Shown here piece after piece: positions 44,343-56,731 of a stretch of DNA of 64,000 bases (position 1 is the first letter of the stretch; each line of letters opens with the position of its first letter). The notes below the pieces were generated by a model that saw only the letters and a list, made by a program, of their open reading frames with translations, made no database searches and had not been told where the DNA came from. Both the position numbers and the translations under genes were made by a program. Origin of the DNA: Platycarya strobilacea. Taxonomy: Eukaryota; Streptophyta; Magnoliopsida; Fagales; Juglandaceae. Location of the stretch: assembly GCA_036898215.1 (NCBI GenBank), contig CM072557.1, positions 11,189,501-11,253,500 on the forward strand, read 5' to 3'.

Positions 44343-44684
44343 TTCTCGTTTGGATGTTAGACTTATTCAAGATGATTTCAGTTTAATTTACTTTTAAGTT
44401 GAGTCTAGTATCAAATACTCAACTCTCAAATTATTGAACTTATCTTAACTAAAAACTTCTTTATACATGAGACTGACAACTTTTTTTAACTCAATACTTT
44501 TTTATACGCAAGTCTCAACCTTTTCAAATTTTAAAAATTACATCTAAACTCGTTTTAATATTCAAATATATCTACACTCATTTTAGATAGACCTTACAAA
44601 ACTTATTATATTATCTCAACTCATTATTATTTATAAAGAATTCAATTCATCTTAATTCAATTCAACATCTAAACGAGCCTTAAT
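44343..44684. mobile_element. MITE-like element with CTCGTTTGGATGTT inverted ends
   Basis: Left end CTCGTTTGGATGTTAGACTT; the right end reversed is GGCTCGTTTAGATGTTGAAT. The ends stay similar for about 35 bp, through ATTCAAGATGA and AATTAAGATGAA. The interior is AT-rich and non-coding. The target duplication is not clear (perhaps TTA/TAA). Confidence 0.6.
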
Positions 44685-44884
44685 TTCTTTCGAGTAGCTT
44701 GCATTCTTAGAGGGGATGATGATATGTTGAACCCAAATACACAATAGGCTTGCACTTGGATTTTAGATAAACATTGGTACGTCCAGTAAAAGAATCTTTC
44801 CAATTCCTAGATTTATTGATCCAAGCTTACGTTTACATTTACTATTTGAGAAAAACTTCACACAGGTGTGTCCATCTTTCACTA

Positions 44885-45945
44885 AGAGTACTAGTATTAG
44901 ACTCATCAAGATTTTCTTTCAAAATTTGATGGAAAGTACAAGTTTAACGGAAAGATAACACCTAAAAAAGTCTTACATTAGACTCATAAAAAATGAAGTA
45001 TTACTATTTAAAAGCCAAACTATTTATTACTATTTAAAAAGTCTTACATTAGGCGTTGGTGACCAGCCCATCTGGTTTAGTGCCAAGACCAGTTCTCCAA
45101 TTTGGTTATGACGTATAAGAAAAGCAAGGATGTACACAATAAATCGGATCTAACAAATCATCTCTCATATTTTTTTGTCTTCTTAGTTCCCTGCTAGTTC
45201 TCCCTCTCGAACCGATAACCCATCTCGCCCACATTGAAAATTTCCAAATTGAGACCCACGACTTTGATGTTTTTGTCGCCTACCACCAAAAATTATGGTT
45301 TGATTTTTGTTCTTTTAATTGTTATATTGATTATTGGAAAATCAACATGCAAGAAGAAATTATTTGATTATCTACTCATGGCCCACCACCGAGTTACCAT
45401 TACATGAATAAATTTTCTCCCCCTTTCATACGTTTCGCAGTTGCCAAATAGAGTATTTTTCGAATGTCATTAAAACAAAATATTGTGAAAACGATTTATA
45501 ACTAGAAATTTATAACTGATCACATGTTATAGTTTCGTTTATTGTACTGATTTATTGCACTGATTTATAATTGCTTCGGTTAGTACATTGATTTATCATT
45601 GAAATGATTATGTAGGTACTAGGCAAAAGGGGGGTTCTATTCGGGTTTCGGGTAAGGTCTAGTCTAAAGTAAAATATTTTTTGTTACATTAAATGATGAT
45701 GTGGCTAGGATGTATTGGAGAGCTGGTCTCACTGAAAAATCAAATGGCTTGGTTTCCATATTTCCTCAAAGTACTTTTATTTTATCCTCACTATCTTTTC
45801 CTCATTTTTCATTAAATATAAATAAAAAATTTTAATGAGTCTAATGTAGGATTTTTTTAGATGTTGCATTTGCATCAAACTTGTACTTTCTATTAAATTT
45901 TGAAAGAAAATATTGATGAGTCCAATATTAATGCTCTAAATAATA
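44885..45945. mobile_element. Long-inverted-repeat element (foldback/MULE-type MITE)
   Basis: The left arm from 44885 (GAGTACTAGTATTAGACTCATC) pairs with the right arm up to about 45940 (reversed: GAGCATTAATATTGGACTCATC). The pairing continues through TTTTCTTTCAAAATTTGATG and AAAGTACAAGTTT. Further in, AAGACCAGTTCTCCAAT pairs with GAGACCAGCTCTCCAAT, so each arm is over 200 bp. The centre is non-coding. No clear 9-bp target duplication. Confidence 0.65.
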
Positions 45946-47527
45946 GAGTCTAATTAAAATCTACCATGAAGACTTTATACCGAAACTATTGTATGATGCG
46001 GCTCAGAAGAAAAAAAACATTTCTTATTCCCCCCTCCTCATTCTCTGCATCCCACCCCCTTTCTATCTCCTTCGCACGAAACTTAATGGAAGCAGACAGA
46101 GAAAAAAAGCTAATTGAAGATAGAAGCAAAAGCAAGAGATTGAAAGAGAAGTTTAGGAAAGATCACAGATGAAGATACACGGCAAATAGAGTGAGAAAGG
46201 AGATGATGCACAAAGAAAAAATTACAATTCTCATCACATCTGCATCTCCCTTTGCCTTGTTGTTCATTTATACAAAAATTCCACCATTTTCATATCTTCA
46301 AATTGCCCCTTAAGGATTTCAGTTAACATGTACATTTCAACCTTTTTTTTAATTTTTGTTAACTCTAGTCTAGAGATTCTTCAAGTGCCAAAGTGGGTTG
46401 AAGAAATTTTTCTGGTTAAAACTCAGGCTTGCAACGAAGTGGGTTGAGGAAAGCTTTTTATTTGGTTGCAGTGGCAAGTCTCTCATGGAGGGATTTTCTT
46501 CCTGTAGTGGGTTTCTAGGGTTTCGTCTCTTCCACTATGGTGTGATGTAGTTCAAAATATTTTTATGAACTTAACTGACATGTCATCTCCTTATTGGATC
46601 ATGATAAGCCCACTATATAGGAGGTACCATTTTAAAGAGGAACTAAATATAAAAATAATTTATTTGGTTTACATGTAATTTTCTATTTTCAAATGTCTCA
46701 TGATCCTATTTCTCATCCACATTTTTAAAGGGAAAAAAGAGTTAATGGAGGAAGATATGTTTTTTTAGCATGTATAACATACGTGTCGAATTTTAATACA
46801 ATTTATTAAATTAAAAAGACATGAAAATTAAATAGACAATATTGAGAAGAGTAATATTAGACATGGTCATGAAGTGTGCAAGTCTCATGTACTCTTTTTA
46901 AAAAAGTATGACATATTATTATATAATGAGTTTTTTTATGTGTTCCAAACTTGCTCATTTTTTTCAAAATGAGAAAGCGAGACTTGTATACCCTATCGTT
47001 ACATAAATAATTTCTCTATTGAGAAATAATTAGATCATATTATTCACATCACTTATGGTTTAATTTGATTTATAAGATTCAAATTTTAAATTTATCTTTT
47101 AAATTAAGTTTTATCATTAATCACTTTACTATATCATTCTCAATTGACCGAAAACTTGGTCATTTAGGACTCATTTGGACACTTTGTGAAAGGGATATTT
47201 TCATTGCCCATTAGGTTAGTCCTGATCCAACTCCTGAAAGGCCCAACAACTAGAATTTAATCGACCCACTAATTCAGACAGGTGAAAATGGCTCATAGCC
47301 AACACAAGAAAAGGATTAATGTGGAAGATGAGATAGAATTCACTACCACATCTCTGCCCACTAAACTGTAAGGGAGGCACACCGCATTAAATGGTCAGAT
47401 ATGGAATGCAAGCAAGGGAATCAAGAATCCTAGTGGGAGACTATATTCCTAGCAGAGTGCCCAGACACTAGCTGCACTCACCCACCTACCGCAGCAGACA
47501 GAACTTAAAAGAGACATTACATTAAAT
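45946..47527. other. Intergenic, no gene recognised
   Basis: Short open frames such as 45966-46172 have no family resemblance; the rest is AT-rich. Confidence 0.5.
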
Positions 47528-47673
47528 GCGACGGCATGGTACCCAGTATAGTGGAGGACACCCCTAATATTGGAAACGGGGGACCCACCTCAAAAAGAGA
47601 GCGACAGCATGGTACCCAGTATAGTGGAGGACGCCCCTAGTATTGGAAATGGGGGACCCACCTCAAAAAGAGA
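47528..47673. repeat. Tandem repeat, 2 x 73 bp
   Basis: Units at 47528 and 47601 begin GCGACGGCATGGTACCCAGT or GCGACAGCATGGTACCCAGT and end CACCTCAAAAAGAGA. They differ at only about five positions. GC-rich against an AT-rich background. Confidence 0.95.
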
Positions 47674-49332
47674 ATATACAATAAGGTTGAACAAAAATTC
47701 AAAAAGACAACTCTAAATCTGTCTTTGCTCTGGCTCCATTCAAACTCTGAAAAAATGGAGTCAAAGTCATTTTTTTTTAACTTTTCAATTGGGGGAGGAG
47801 TTGATGTCGAAGGTACCGTTGGAACGACTCCAATCCGATCCAACTTTAACGTTATTCTCTGACTCTGAAGCCAACTCCAATATTGTATATATGTTATAAA
47901 ATTATGTATTTATCTATACATTTATCATATATATTAATATAGTTATATAGTTATATAACTAGAACTTATATAGTTAAATTCAATGACATACTAATAAGAG
48001 CTAATTATTATTGATACTATAATAGAAATAGTATTATTAACAAACATAATCAAGTATAGAAATAAATTAGTATTTAAATAAGTCTAATATAATAAGTTAA
48101 TAACATATATACTAATTTAGAAATGATATGGGGCCTCAGCGTTGGGGCCCCTATGCGCCCCACCAACCGATTTATTTTATTTAAAAAAAAGTCAAATGTG
48201 AAAACATGAATTTGAAATCCCTCTCTTCGCGAAAACTCATTTGGAGGAAAACTTCGGCTCCCCATTGCGTGCGAAGACCCATTTCGTTGTAATGTCTGTC
48301 TGGCGTAGTCAACCCATTCTGTCGAAGTCTCCGTTGCCTGAGCCATTGCAAAAAGAGGGAAGAAGAATATTGAGAAATCTGAAAACGCGAAGAGAAAAGG
48401 GAAACTGATTCGTCGCCTGCTGTCGTCACCGGCTGAGGGAGAAGTTGAGTTCGTCTTCTGTCATCGCTTGAGCTCAGGCCATTCCAAGTGCAAGGTATGA
48501 TTTTCAGCCCTTTTCCCTATTCCATACATTTGGAAATGAAACTTGTAGGGATTTCGAAATGTGAGTTTAAAATGGTCTGTCTTGAGTACCTTAACTAGAA
48601 AATGGTGTTTGATTTATTATCTTTGCCAAGTCACACTCATACCTGTTTCTTCAATTTGAAAGACAAGTAATTTTCACTTTTTTCCTCAAGTGATTTATTT
48701 CATAGCCAAACAAGGGTAGTTTTCAATTTGAATGATAAGTTGAATAAGTTGATTTGTCACACGAACTTTGAAATAATTTTATGAAATCTCAAGCATGTGT
48801 TTCACTTGTTTTGAAGTTTCTACTTCTACATTTGGTTAATGGAGAAAAAAGTCATAGAAAATTACCTGCATTTTGCTTAATGGAGAACAAAGGCATAAAT
48901 ACTAAAACTTCTACTTCTGCATTTAACTTATGAAATCCCGAGTAGAAAGTGAAGGAGGCATTTTGCTTAATGGAGAACAAAGGCATAGATACTACAATTA
49001 TGAAGTAGAAAGGCCATCAATAGTCATTACCGATTTATATTGCTCATATGATCTGCTGCTATCCTTTATGTATTTATATTCCAGTAGGATTCCTGTGGTT
49101 GATGTTTTCCTCTTTTCTTTTTTCATTTGTTTGTTTTAGGTCATGGAAGAAGCATTGCTGTCATGTGTGCTCTGTTAAATTGTTAGTGGTTGTATGCGTT
49201 TTGAAAGATTGGAAAAACGTCAAGAGGTAATTTCGAGACAGATGCCCTTATATTCAGATGAATGCTCTCCACCACTACGCATTGGAAGAATGGTAAAAAA
49301 GGCCGGTTATCTTTACCCAGGAAGAATAGAGA

Positions 49333-49966
49333 TGTAAGGAGATAAGAAAGTAGGGCCAAACCTATAATTTATTATGCTAAAAGACAAGAAGTAAAGGAAG
49401 GATGAGGGGACAAGAAAGCATGAAGTAATTAGGAAAATAAAGGCTGGCAGATGCTAGGACTCTAAGCAAGAATTAAATGAGGTGCTGGATAAAAGGCAAA
49501 CGACAGAAGAGGGAAAACCAATTGACACACACACACACAAAGAAGAAGATCCAATCACCGCAGACCAAAACCCAGATATAAAAAGACTCGATCAGATAAC
49601 ATAGGGAGTCTTCTTCAACCTTGGCTTCGACCCCTTCTGCCTAGGATTTCTTCTCCTTCAGCGAGCATGTTTCTAGAGATAGATTTTCTCTACTATCATT
49701 TATACTTTTTCTTAGACATTGAGACACAAGAAACTGTAAAATATTTATTATAATAAATTCTCCTCCTAAAACGCTCGTGGACGTAGGTGTTATGTCGAAC
49801 CACGTAAATTCTGTGTCCATTCTTATTTATTTCATCTGCTGTCAATGTACGCGCCGACTGTGCCGGAACCTCGCCGGAGTCCCAAACGAAGCCCAACTCG
49901 CACAGTCGACCGGGAATGATTCTTTCTCTCGCCCCGGCCTGTTGACTAATTTGTATCGCGTCAACA
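49333..49966 (+). mobile_element. Solo LTR, 634 bp, TSD AGAGA
   Basis: Starts TGTAAGGAGA, ends GCGTCAACA, and is flanked by AGAGA at 49328-49332 and 49967-49971. The U5-like part with GCTCGTGGACGTAGGTGTTA and CGAACCACGTAAATTC is typical of plant LTRs. A TATAAAAAG word at about 49576 fits an LTR promoter. The reverse frame of 134 codons at 49696-50100 crosses this LTR border and is not a gene. Confidence 0.92.
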
Positions 49967-50094
49967 AGAGATATGCATATAAGTTCAGTAATTATTTCAG
50001 ACCCATATGGAAGCTCACTATCAGCAAGGACTGCAAAGAAAAGTGAATGAAAGATACCATCCGTTTGGTGCATTACCTTTAACAGGACTGAATG

Positions 50095-50175
50095 AAACAA
50101 ACCTTTAATGTATTAGCATGTTCAAAATTTTCAATATTATCCATTTGAGCATGCTAATACATTAAAGGTTTGTTT
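50095..50175. repeat. Hairpin: perfect 26-bp inverted repeat with 29-base loop
   Basis: AAACAAACCTTTAATGTATT then AGCATG at 50095-50120 pairs exactly with 50150-50175. The loop allows a few more pairs. It is unflanked by obvious transposon ends; it could be a very small foldback element or a small-RNA precursor. Confidence 0.93.
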
Positions 50176-52436
50176 TCCGGTTAGCATTGAACTACATTAA
50201 TGGATGTGTTGTAAACAGAATTTGGATCATGCGAATTTTTCCTGCACCGATTGCCTTGCTTGAAATGCTGCTTCTATGCATTTGTAATAGATGTTGGCGT
50301 TTTTCCAGTACCTTTTTTCACATCTTAACTCTCATTATAGCTAGAACTATCATGCTTTTCATGTTTCAAAAACCAGAACTGCAACATGACGAGGCAAATC
50401 CTGAATAAAGCTGCAATTCAACCTGCAAATAAATTAATAATGTCGTTTAATTGCAATTCCTGAATAAAGCTGCAGTTCATACCATCCAAAAATAACTGCA
50501 AATAAAAAGCTATCCATCCAAAAGTACAATTAATTGTCCAATATAATATAGCCATTGCTTCCAATACACAATACACAGCTCCAATACACAAAAATGTGTT
50601 GTCATGTGTCTATGACTACATTCAATATGCAAAGTTTCTCGATATTAAAATTAAACCATCTCATTGCGCCAATTGTGATCCATCCAAGTCAATATTAACT
50701 TTGACCAGGATTGGCTTCCAACAAGCTGGTCAATATACATTACATGCCAAGCAAAAGAAATCAACCAAGTTCCCTGTTTCTTAATCTTTGACACTGAAAT
50801 TACACCGTAAGTTTCAGACCCCTCTTTGGACAATTTCTGGAATTTTTTTATCTTCATAATCCATAAGGTATTGCATCAGATATTTGATCAACAAGATCGG
50901 TAAAGAAAATGACCTGCAGCAATATGGGCAAAACAAAGATGTTTCCCAGCGTCAAGATGGGGAATGAACCACAATACCTAGTGCAGAATAGTACCTCATA
51001 ATTTTTCTTCACAATTTTTTACATTGATTGAATCATATCATTCTTTCGGTTGTGTTCCATCCAACCCAAAGTCCACCGCACAACCATCCAACTCAATTTG
51101 TGAAAGATTTAGTAAGATCATGGATTAATTACTGATTTTTATAAAATATATTCAAGAATCAAATAACATGAAAAAAAGATCTTTATCCTCACCTCCATTT
51201 TAAAATCTCACATCCTCAGTTTCATGACCATCCATGATCTTCCATTAGCCTGTACGGGGAGAAATGCCAAACATTGCATACTATTAAGTTTTTCAAAGCC
51301 TCCATATTGAGATCATTGCCTATTGAGATCAGCACATAAGCTCTTAGCAAAATGGGATCAGTTGATACAATTTCATATAAATTGCATTCTGAATGTTCTT
51401 GGTTTTGTCATGCAAAGGAGATGAGTTTAAACCTTTTCAGCAAAAGGTTTTGATTCAGGTGCCTGATTCCATTCATGTAGCATAACAGACTTTGCGTTAA
51501 AATGAAAAAGCAAAATGTCATACAGGCATTTTACATTGCTCTAACACGGTAACACCATGACCGTAATAGCATATTATGATCTGTGGTCTGATAAAACATT
51601 AGCATTTTATTTCACAGTAGAAGACATTCGAAAATTTCAGAGCTAAATCAACAATTTGTTAATTGTGAGTATAAAAATCTTCCAGCAAATCAATAATTTG
51701 TAGAAGAGGTGCATTTTTTGTGCATTTTTACACCAAATCTTCCAATTAAATAAAGGTATAATACCCTGTAAAGCAAAAGAAATCTGAGAATCTATTAACT
51801 TACGAAAGGAAGCAAAAAACCCTCACGTGTCGTAGCGAAATCCAGAGGATACTTGGGGAGGGATCCCTCAGGCTATGGACGACGGCACTGCGGTTGGGCT
51901 CAGACGACGCAGGACGGCAACGGGGTGGGTCTTCGTGGTCGCGCGCAGTGGGACTTCGTCTTCGTGGCCCCGTTTTCGCTCGCTGCAAATTTGAAAACTG
52001 GTTTTCATGTTTTGAGTTTTTCCCGTTTTCAATTCCTTGTTTTTTTTTAATATATAATTAAAACATATATTAACAAGTACTATATAATAACATATAATTA
52101 AAACATTAAAAAATATAATATATATAATTAAGCTAGAAATAAGTTAAACATTAGTATAGTAACAAGTACTATTAATATACAATACCATGTAATTAGATAT
52201 TATAGTATAAGTCTAATATAAAAATAAGTTAGATATTAGTAATATAGGAGTAAATTAATAGCGAATGATTTAGTTTTAATTTTAAAATTTTTGAAAAATT
52301 TGAAACGCCACAATTGTTTTAAAAAAGAAAATGGTCTAAATATGAATCTAAGAATAATCTAAAATTGAAAATCTAAATCCAACTCCGCTCTGATTCCAAC
52401 CATCAAAGTTAAAGTTTAGATTTGAACCCCAACTAA
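50176..52436. other. Non-coding stretch, no gene recognised
   Basis: Holds a short imperfect repeat CCTGAATAAAGCTGCA(A/G)TTC at about 50400 and 50459, and a GC-rich patch at 51840-51990. The open frames are short and unrecognised. Confidence 0.45.
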
Positions 52437-54868
52437 GTTTATAAAAACCTACTTTCATGTTAAAATTGAGATCACGTAGTACTCTTACAAAAAAAACTAT
52501 ATCATTTCATGTTAGATTTGAACCCCGATTAAGTCGGGGTGCTTCGCCACCCATCCAATCTTCACATTTCTTATGCTGTAGATGCATTGAGCTCGTTGTC
52601 CAATGTGCAAAACACATTGTTAACATTTAGAATATTTTAAAATATATTTGCATAATAGTGAAATGATTTGACGTAATATATTTTATTAGAATTTTAGAGA
52701 TAAATAGAGAAAATATTTAATAAAAATGCTACAAGATAAACAAGTTATCTGAATGTAATTTTTTAATATTATTTTATTTTAAAATTTAAAAAATATATAT
52801 ATATAATTTTATGTGCTTGTTTTGGGAGTCGGGAAAAGTTAAAGATTAGTTAATAATTAAATGAAATAGTTGAAATTAAGAAATATTTTGTTTTTGAATT
52901 ATATTTAGGAATGAAATGTCTTAATAACTGCATATACTATTACTCATAAACTATAGTTATTAATTTGCTAAGAAAATAAAAACTTGAGGTATTATGCCAT
53001 CGGTAATCAATAGCAAGCAAGAAAATGCTTCGGATTTGTCAAAATTGAAAGGGCCATATTGACCAACCAAACTTGTTTCCCAAAGTCTATGGCTACGTTT
53101 ATTAATGCTTTGCTAGTTTTTTCAATTGTTTTGTTTCTGTCATTGACAATCCTCACCCAACAAAATAATGCAATGGTGTATCATGGCCCATGGGCCATGG
53201 CTTTATGCTTTTTAATAATTTTTTAGTCAAAATATTTTCTAGAATATAAAATGTGTTTAAGTAATATATATGTATATATAATTCAAGTTGGTTTTGCCAT
53301 TTAAGTAATATTCTTGCATGTGGATTTAGAAACCCTAGAGAAGAACCGCCATCGGGGTGGGAGTTTCAACTCCCTCCCTTCCTTTACCCTTTCCTTTTTG
53401 GTTTTCACTTTTTCAACTGTTTTTTTCTCATTTCCTTTCGGGGTTGTGGGTTTCGATTTTCCGTGGCTAGTGCATCCCACAAGGAGCTTTCCTCCTCCCC
53501 TCACCTCTCCCCCTTCTCTCTTTTTCTTTTTTATTTTAAGTTTTGATTGCAGATCTCAACGGGATGTTTTTTGTTGGTTTTTGGTCTTGGTTGGTTATGG
53601 TGAGCGGTATTGTTTTGACGTCCATGGTCCTCCACGAGCCTCACTACAAGACCTTCAAGGAGTTGTTTATTAAACAATGGTAGAACGGCGCTGAATTAGG
53701 AGCTCTAAACCCACGGACCCCTTCAAGAGTGGCTTACAGTTGCTACACTCCCGCCTATCTGGGTCTAGGACCTTCGGCTCTATGAAACCCCAATATCTGT
53801 CATCCTCCAAGAGAGGTTCGTGTCCCTCACACCCTGTAACAGCCACGTGCTTTGGTGTTCTTTAGTTTTTCTCTAAAGTTGAAAATACGAATCTATATTT
53901 TTTAATGTAATATGCTTTTCCTATGTGTGTTATTTCTATTTTGTATTTAGTTTTAATTTAATAAAGAAAAGACATATTTAGTCTCTAAGATCTTTGATCC
54001 TTAGAGTGGGTCTCTAGGACTATAATCTGTAAAGTGTGTCCTCTATTTCGTTATATGATAGGCATGGGTTGATTTTTACTTTATCTTAAATAAAATTGTG
54101 TTGTCTGGAAAGGTTTCAACAAGGGTTAGGCTGTGTTAATCATTTTATGTAGTAAGGAGCTATAAATGTTGTTAGTTCAGTTGTAATGTTTGTTATTAGT
54201 GAATATATTTTGCTTTTATAAAAAAATATAACATTTTGTATGTCTATAAAATATATTTTTTAATAAATTTATATTCTAAATAAAAAATTCTGCACATTGA
54301 GTTTTTGGTTTAAAGTTCTCCTGCATAAATTATATTTATATATTTTTTATTTACTGTATTAATATTATTGGTCAAAATAATTATTCTACTTAAAAAATAC
54401 AATCAATCACATTAATAAAATTCACAAGGAATTAGCAGCCAATCGCATTCCAAACATATTCATGATTCGGTTATATAAACGAGATGCCAAATTTCAATAT
54501 CATTAATTGATCACCAATCAATTTGGAGGCTCCACCGATCAACAAGTTGGAAAATGGAATGCCTTTAAAACGCACCAAAAGAGGGAACAATTATTTATTA
54601 TAAAATAGATTCAATTAATGAAATTAAATTAAATTAATTCTGAAATTTGCCTTAAAAAAATTAATTCTTAAATTCATATTTGTAAAATTTGTAGATGCAG
54701 GAGTTTTTAAAGTTAAAATAATTTTTTAGCATTTTTATGATCTTCTTTGCTCCCTTTTTATTTATTGAAAAGGAAGTCACTCTTTCTAGAAGCTATATTT
54801 ATTGATTGATTTAATTTGCGCGTTGGCTGAAATTTTGTATTTTCATTCATAAATAAGTTTGAAAATTC
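52437..54868. other. AT-rich intergenic DNA, no gene recognised
   Basis: A C/T-rich patch at 53345-53540 leads a forward open frame (53314-53673) without family resemblance. The stretch to about 54235 ends TGCTTTTATAAAAAAATA, which resembles a LINE/SINE-type 3' tail, but no coding part supports that. Confidence 0.4.
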
Positions 54869-55074
54869 CAACAATGCATCGCAGAATTTAATGGTTGTCA
54901 AGCAACTCAACCCAGCACTAAAAGTTTTCTATCAGACTATTTCAAAATCGATTTATCTTTTCTATACGAGAATAGGTAGACATTATTCAATTGGCCTTGA
55001 TCACTCATTTTATTTTTTATTTTTCTTGTGCTGTATTGTGTATTAATTTCTTAGAAAGATTGTAAGAGATTTCC

Positions 55075-55749
55075 TGTTGGGGAAACTCGGCCGACCAACG
55101 GACAGTAAACTCGGAGCCACGCAGCGGATGCAAATAAGAGAAATAAAACTAAAAACGGAAAACAGAAATAGACACCAGATATGAAGTGGTTCAGCTCAAA
55201 CTAAGTCTACATCCACTGTTGGGTCGGTCTAAATCACTATAATAACAAAGATGGAGTACACTTCTTGGAGGTTACAAAACTCTCTCTCTCATAAGACTCT
55301 CAAACCCTTTACAAGTAGGCTCTCACTGATCTACAAAATCAAACAAGGAGAAAATGAGAGACGGACGCCTGTGTTTGTAATCTCGCTCGAGCGAGCCCTT
55401 CTCGCTCGAGCGAAATCGCCTGATCTCCACAACTCTCTGCTTCCGCTCTCTTCTGCACAAATGGCCTCGATCCTTATATAGGCTGTATCTCGCTCAAGCG
55501 AGACATTCTCGCTCAAGCAGAACACTATTCCAGACGGCGCTAACCCTAGTTCCTGGAAGCGATGCAACCCTAGGATTGATTCTCGCTCGAGCGGGAGGTC
55601 GAGCGAGAGTCGAGCGAAGTCTCTGCCTGGATCCAAAACTCTCCGTTTGATGTCTCGCTCGAGCGACTGTCGAGCGAGGGTCGAGCGAATTTACGGGTTG
55701 AAAACTCCAAGTGCAATCTGATGCGCTTCATTCAAGCCACATCTCAACA
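55075..55749 (-). repeat. 3' LTR (minus orientation), rich in TCGAGCGA
   Basis: 675 bp, with seven TCGAGCGA words, several inside the palindrome CTCGCTCGAGCGAG. TATATAGGC near 55476 reads on the plus strand. Confidence 0.93.
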
Positions 55750-56731
55750 AATCTCCACATTGGCTTGAATAAGCCCCAGAAAATGATTCTGGACAAAAGA
55801 CCCACAAATCCTTCAACCATAGAAGGAATACCCAACACGAAATACGAAGTCTATCTTTGAAGAACTCACTTTCCACACAAAAGTTTTCAACACCATAGAC
55901 AACATCTGAAGATTCACTATCTTCACCCAAACGGCAATGCACCACAATACAGACTGCTTACTTGAACAAACGACTTTTGAATACAAATGAAGACAACCAA
56001 ATATTCTTCAGCCAAAGTAAGAATCAACAAAAGCCTGCATGAGCATACACAAAAGGTGACCAACTGCCCCCTTTATCTACCAGCTGTAGACCTGCTCTCA
56101 CTGTGCACCAATGCCAATCAACTATGAAGCTCTCTGCAACTCCACCTTCTTGCTATAACTCTCTCTCCTTTCTGTGGAAACAAAAGAAAAGAAAATTCAC
56201 CAAATAGCAAGATGCGTTGTCCGCTTCAATGACAATCTGTAGACAAGCTTGGCAAACCAAAAGCAAACTGTAGACTCTATCACTCAAAGCCCACCTCATT
56301 CCATTCAGTTACTCCGTGGAGTGAAACAAAACTGTATGGTCTGAGTAACGCTTTACCTTCTTGTCTGTAGATCAATTGTCTTCACAAAAGTGTTTGAACA
56401 CCAAACACATCACAAATAAACAGATAGACAAAACCAAACTTCCAATGATCATAAAACAAATATGAGTTTAATACAAAACAAGACTTTATACAAGATGTAT
56501 CCTGATCAGAAATACTGCAGGAACCGTACTTCTACACTGCTTCCCAAAAATACAATGCAAACAAAAAATCAAAATTACTAACTTCTGATCACACCAAGCA
56601 AAAGAACTGCAGACTCATAAATGACCATCCTATCTGGCGGATCCACACGTGACACATGTGAATGAATATCTGAATCTGGAGCATGTCAGGATACTCCACC
56701 TGTCACCACACTGCCCTCTAGGAAGTAGAGA

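Larger units (their letters stand above)
47682..52436. mobile_element. Possible diverged hAT-type element
   Basis: The left end TAAGGTTGAACAAAAATTCA aligns with TAGGGCTGAGCAAAAATCCG, the end of the hAT element at 35031. It is followed by degenerate GACTCC-like words and AT-rich DNA, then a GC-rich leader-like block (48130-48500), the same order as in that element. Near 52380-52436 degenerate CTCCG words recur. A second GC-rich block is at 51800-52000. No transposase and no clear 8-bp target duplication, so the call is tentative and the right border is a guess. Confidence 0.35.

Noticed and set aside
49696..50100. Reverse open frame of 134 codons
   Set aside because: It lies mostly inside the solo LTR and crosses its right border and target duplication.
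53314..53673. Forward frame of 119 codons
   Set aside because: Driven by C/T-rich composition; no recognisable motif.
55251..55636. Open frames with ERESILGLHRFQEL and similar
   Set aside because: They lie within the LTR and recur in the other LTR (57734-58149); they follow from the repeat, not from a gene.
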